DNA of 64,000 nucleotides. Source: Symbiodinium natans. Taxonomy: Eukaryota; Sar; Dinophyceae; Suessiales; Symbiodiniaceae. Position numbers and translations under genes: made by a program. The notes beneath the pieces are model-generated. The model ran no database searches. It was not told the origin of the DNA and saw only the letters and a program-made list of their open reading frames with translations. How positions within the stretch are numbered: position 1 is the stretch's first letter; every line of letters starts with the position of its first letter. Of this stretch, positions 61,459-64,000 are shown one piece after another. The stretch spans positions 1 to 64,000 of the forward strand of contig CAJNDS010000387.1 in assembly GCA_905221605.1 (NCBI GenBank), read 5' to 3'.

Positions 61459-61628
61459 GTGGTTACTGGGATGTTTTTAGGGTTTAGGGTTTAGGGTTTA
61501 GGGTTTCAGTGGTGGCTCGGACCGGGAGTAGGCCCTTGTTTCCCCTTTTTTTAGGGTTGGGGTTCCCTTACCACCCCCTTAAAACCAAAAGGCCACCCTT
61601 TTTATTCCTAGGTTACTCCTGAATCTAG

Positions 61629-61699
61629 GTGGAGAAGGGACGCTCCGGGGCAGCCTGCATTGGAGCACAAATGGGAACGCCCATTCCACTGCAATATGT
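61629..61699 (+). CDS. Bestrophin-like channel exon (GAQMGTPIPLQYV)
   Basis: A-C-I-G-A-Q-M-G-T-P-I-P-L-Q-Y-V-H is the hallmark stretch before a membrane helix in this family (P-x-P-x-x-Y-V-H). It ends in phase 2 at a GC donor created in the duplicated target of a family C element. Confidence 0.85.
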
Positions 61700-61704
61700 G
61701 CACC

Positions 61705-61866
61705 CTGGTGGTCCAGTGGTACCATTTCCCCTTTGCTTGGTTCAAGGTTCCCTGATGAAGCAACGAAACCCAAAAAAGGGTACCCTTGTTGTAATATGCG
61801 CACTGGGCTAAACCCTAAACCCTAAACCCTAAACCCTAAACCCTAAACCCCAAACCGGCTACCAAG
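61705..61866. mobile_element. Family C TIR element forming a bestrophin intron
   Basis: Left arm CTGGTGGTCCAGTGGTACC, right arm GCGCACTGGGCTA...GGCTACCAAG. The flanks share GCAC (61700 and 61867). The element's AG is the acceptor and the first GCAC supplies a GC donor. A CCCTAAA array is nested inside. Confidence 0.85.
61811..61856 (-). repeat. CCCTAAA array nested in a family C element
   Basis: Six units flanked by GGCTA on both sides (61806-61810 and 61857-61861). Confidence 0.9.
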
Positions 61867-61950
61867 GCACTTAATGGGTCTTCTGGTGAAAGCGCACAAC
61901 GTCATCCTGGCCTGTGCCTGCGGCTTCCAGCTGGCAGCCATGAGCCACAG
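61867..61950 (+). CDS. Bestrophin-like channel exon (LMGLLVKAHNVILACACGF)
   Basis: Joins in frame to the previous exon (Q-Y-V-H-L-M-G-L-L-V-K) and encodes a membrane helix. It begins GCAC right after CTACCAAG, the end of the family C element. The donor is GTATCT. Confidence 0.85.
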
Positions 61951-62109
61951 GTATCTTTGTCATAGTTGGGTAACATTTAGGGTTTAGGGTTTGGGGTTTG
62001 GGGTTTAGGGTTTAGGGTTTAAGGGTACTTAAACCCAATAAGGAATAGAAATTTGCTTTTTTATATTCTCCCAATCATGAACTAGGTATGCCCCCGGCAT
62101 CTCACTTAG

Positions 62110-62289
62110 AGTCTTCCTGACGCCGTTCCTCTACAACGGAATCCTGCTCATAAACGCAGAGTTGGCAGACCCTTTTGCGGGTGGAGTCAACGCATTTTCC
62201 CTGGAGAAGTACGAGAAGGGCATTGAGAATGATGGCCGGGGCTATGTTCGAGCCAGCATCTCTGTCCCCGACTGCCTGCCGGCTTGCCG
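62110..62289 (+). CDS. Bestrophin-like channel exon with cytosolic calcium-clasp-like region
   Basis: The 60-codon exon reads V-F-L-T-P-F-L-Y-N-G-I-L-L-I-N-A-E-L-A-D, then P-F-A-G-G-V-N-A-F-S-L-E-K-Y-E-K-G-I-E. The N-x-E-L-x-D-P-F segment matches the region after the last membrane helix in bestrophins. The acceptor is CACTTAG and it joins in frame with the exon ending at 61950. A partial family C element follows and the 3' edge is uncertain. Confidence 0.8.
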
Positions 62290-62741
62290 TAGCCTGGGCA
62301 TGCCCCAACCAAGACGACCGAGTTGAACTGGGTAGCAAAATGGCTACCCGATTTGTAGTATGGATACTGGGCTACCAAGTGAAGGTAAGATCACCCAGAT
62401 CACAATTGTGATTCTTGATCTGATATCTTGCGGGGTTGTGAAGAGGTGGGCTCTTCGAGGAGGCTGCCTAAATGCCTGCTCCCCGAGAGGCGCCTATGCC
62501 GAGACGCAACCAACCCCCCAAAGCCTAAACCCCAAGCCCTAAGCCCCAAACCCTATCCTCAAGCCCTAAACCCTAATCCCCAAACCCTGTTCCCCACCCT
62601 TCTTGTGCTTTTCGACCGGAGAAAAAGAAGGTGCAAACCCCAGTTGCACAAGGCAGGTTTCCTGAAATAGGGCACCCCGCAAGGGGGTGTAGGGTGTATG
62701 GTGTAGGGCTTAGTAAGGATTAGATTATGCTGGGTATATGC

Positions 62742-62864
62742 GGGGGGTGGGGGGGGGGGGGGGTGAGGGGGGGGGGGTGAGGGGGGGTGAGGGGGGGGGT
62801 GAGGGGGGGGTGAGGGGGGGGGGGTGAGGGGGGGGGGGTGAGGGGGGGGGGGGGGGGGGGGGGG
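62742..62864 (+). repeat. G-rich minisatellite
   Basis: Runs of 7 to 20 G separated by TGAG. Proline-rich ORFs on the other strand are artefacts. Strong G-quadruplex potential. Confidence 0.9.
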
Positions 62865-63103
62865 AGTTCTGCGACGAACAGATCATGGCATGCTTGTCGT
62901 TCCAAAGCGCACAAACCATGATATGCGGGTTTACGGAAATAAGGGACCCCAAATCTAGACCCCAAATAGTAGAATTCTCTTATAGTATGGACCCCAACAA
63001 GGTACCCCTATGTTCGAAAACTCTCATAAACTATGATAATCCCTGTATTACCCTTAATAAAGAAGAGTATGTTTTTTTGGGGGATTCTTAAGCAAGTAGT
63101 AGT

Positions 63104-63223
63104 ATCAAGACAGAGCTGATAGTGGACTGGGTTTGTATTGCGAAAGAAGGCAAAGTGAGCTGCCTTGGAAAACCTCCGCCGCTGCAAAGCGAGAATTTGA
63201 AGACCATTCGCCAAGGAAACTAG
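63104..63223 (+). CDS. Probable terminal exon with TAG stop, gene uncertain
   Basis: A 39-codon frame with clean codons (I-K-T-E-L-I-V-D-W-V-C-I-A-K-E-G-K-V-S-C) ends at TAG in front of a telomeric array. It follows a family L element whose end AGTAGTAG could serve as acceptor. It may be the C-terminus of the bestrophin gene or of another gene. Confidence 0.45.
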   Translation: MKTELIVDWVCIAKEGKVSCLGKPPPLQSENLKTIRQGN

Positions 63224-63520
63224 ACCCTAAACCCTAAACCCTTAACCCTTAACCCTAAACCCTAAACCTTTCGGTTCGCCCAAACTGTGCTGTCCATGGC
63301 TCCGCTCTGCAAACACAGCAAACACACGTGCCAGCGGGTCTTTTCTAGCAGCCTACGGCAAAGGAGTTGGTGAAAGGTCGGGCAGGAATTGCAAACGCGG
63401 CGAACACACACATGAGCCCAAGTCACAAGCACTTGAGTCTCAGGGAGAGCAAGTGCCCCTGGGAGGGATGGGAGTTTACAACCTGCCCCTGATCAAGCAC
63501 CCACAGTTTAGGGCTTAGGG

Positions 63521-63624
63521 CTGGAGATGTTCCCCCTTAACAACAAACAGTCCTTAGTAGGGATGATAGTACCCCCTATGCTAGTCCCTATTCAGGACTG
63601 CTAGTATAAGGGGAAATATCCCAA
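63521..63624. mobile_element. Family A TIR element
   Basis: Left arm GAGATGTTCCCCCTTA and right arm TAAGGGGAAATATCCCAA with internal inverted repeat AGTCCTTAGTAGGGAT. Confidence 0.7.
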
Positions 63625-63742
63625 CCCTAAACCCTAAACCCTAAACCTTCAGATCCTAAACCCTAAACCCTAAACCCCAAACCCTAAACCCTAATCCCTA
63701 AACCCTAAGCTCGCACCCCGAAAGCTTCTCGACAGGCTACAG

Positions 63743-63787
63743 CAGCGTCCGACGCGATCACGTGGCGGTGCTCACGTCGAGCCAAGT
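63743..63787 (+). CDS. Kelch exon (SVRRDHVAVLTSSQV)
   Basis: V-R-R-D-H-V-A-V-L-T-S-S is a textbook histidine strand after GGCTACAG. It shows that Kelch coding resumes beyond the bestrophin gene, either as a second Kelch gene or as the same one. Confidence 0.8.
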
Positions 63788-64000
63788 GGCTTGGGCCGCT
63801 TTGGGAATTACTTAGCGTAGCAGAATCCCCTCCCCCCTCATACTGAGCCCCCCCCCCCCGCCCCCTACCCCGGGTGTAGGTAGGGTTTAGGGTTTGGGGC
63901 TTGGGGCCGGGCCCCCCCCCTACCCCCAAAAATTGAATACCCCTGTAACAATAGTTATATTGGAGTATTGAGGGGGGTGGGGGGGGGGTGTTTAATATTG

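Noticed and set aside
62720-62965. Proline-rich minus-strand ORFs
   Set aside because: They are translations of a G-run minisatellite.

Overview
The window looks like nuclear DNA of a dinoflagellate alga (Suessiales or a relative). This is inferred from four signs: very short exons on one strand, many GC-AG introns, splice acceptors followed by G or GC, and many small terminal-inverted-repeat elements lying in introns. Together with the TTTAGGG telomere-type repeat these fit dinoflagellates. I cannot name a species. No rRNA, tRNA, CRISPR array or bacterial operon was seen.

Protein-coding sequence is cut into pieces of about 30-110 bases, nearly all on the + strand. From base 58 to about 57.9 kb, and again at 63.74 kb, most pieces translate into parts of Kelch (beta-propeller) repeats. 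They recur in the expected order: D-L-W-Y-x-D-x-E, then S-W-x-x-L-x-P, then R-x-x-H-x-A-V-L-x-x-x-G-x-M-W, then F-G-G-x-x-G-S. About twenty or more repeats can be counted. They may be one giant multi-Kelch protein or a tandem set of such genes. Two other families are embedded in the same orientation: a sirtuin-like exon at 28.56-28.90 kb and a nearly complete bestrophin-like anion channel at 59.43-62.29 kb. Two longer ORFs (21.1-21.65 and 38.2-38.6 kb), each with one in-frame stop, may belong to repeated protein families. One + strand exon at 30.67 kb and one minus-strand ORF at 32.2-32.5 kb are unassigned.

Between exons almost every intron holds one or more arrays of TTTAGGG or its reverse complement CCCTAAA, 15 to 250 bases long and in both orientations. 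Variant units (TTTAGGGG, TTTGGGG, TTCAGGG, CCCTTAA, CCCTCTAAA) are uniform within single arrays. Introns also hold at least nine families of 100-300 bp TIR elements, here called A, B, C, D, F, G, H, I and L. Elements of A, B, C and G end in CCAAG or a close form, so the end can serve as a 3' splice site. Telomeric arrays often sit inside these elements.

The main observation is that telomeric-repeat arrays behave as inserted units flanked by direct duplications of 5 to 43 bases, and that at least one such insertion is a precise 59-base intron inside a bestrophin exon (61292-61350). A family C TIR element forms another bestrophin intron (61700-61866). Several introns begin with the same two to four bases as the downstream exon. 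This suggests that telomere-repeat insertion, perhaps during break repair, and TIR introner insertion both built the introns here. Exon edges are my own reading without transcript evidence, so single-exon Kelch calls vary in strength. Stretches not listed are degenerate telomeric repeat or short unique sequence in which I see no supported feature.
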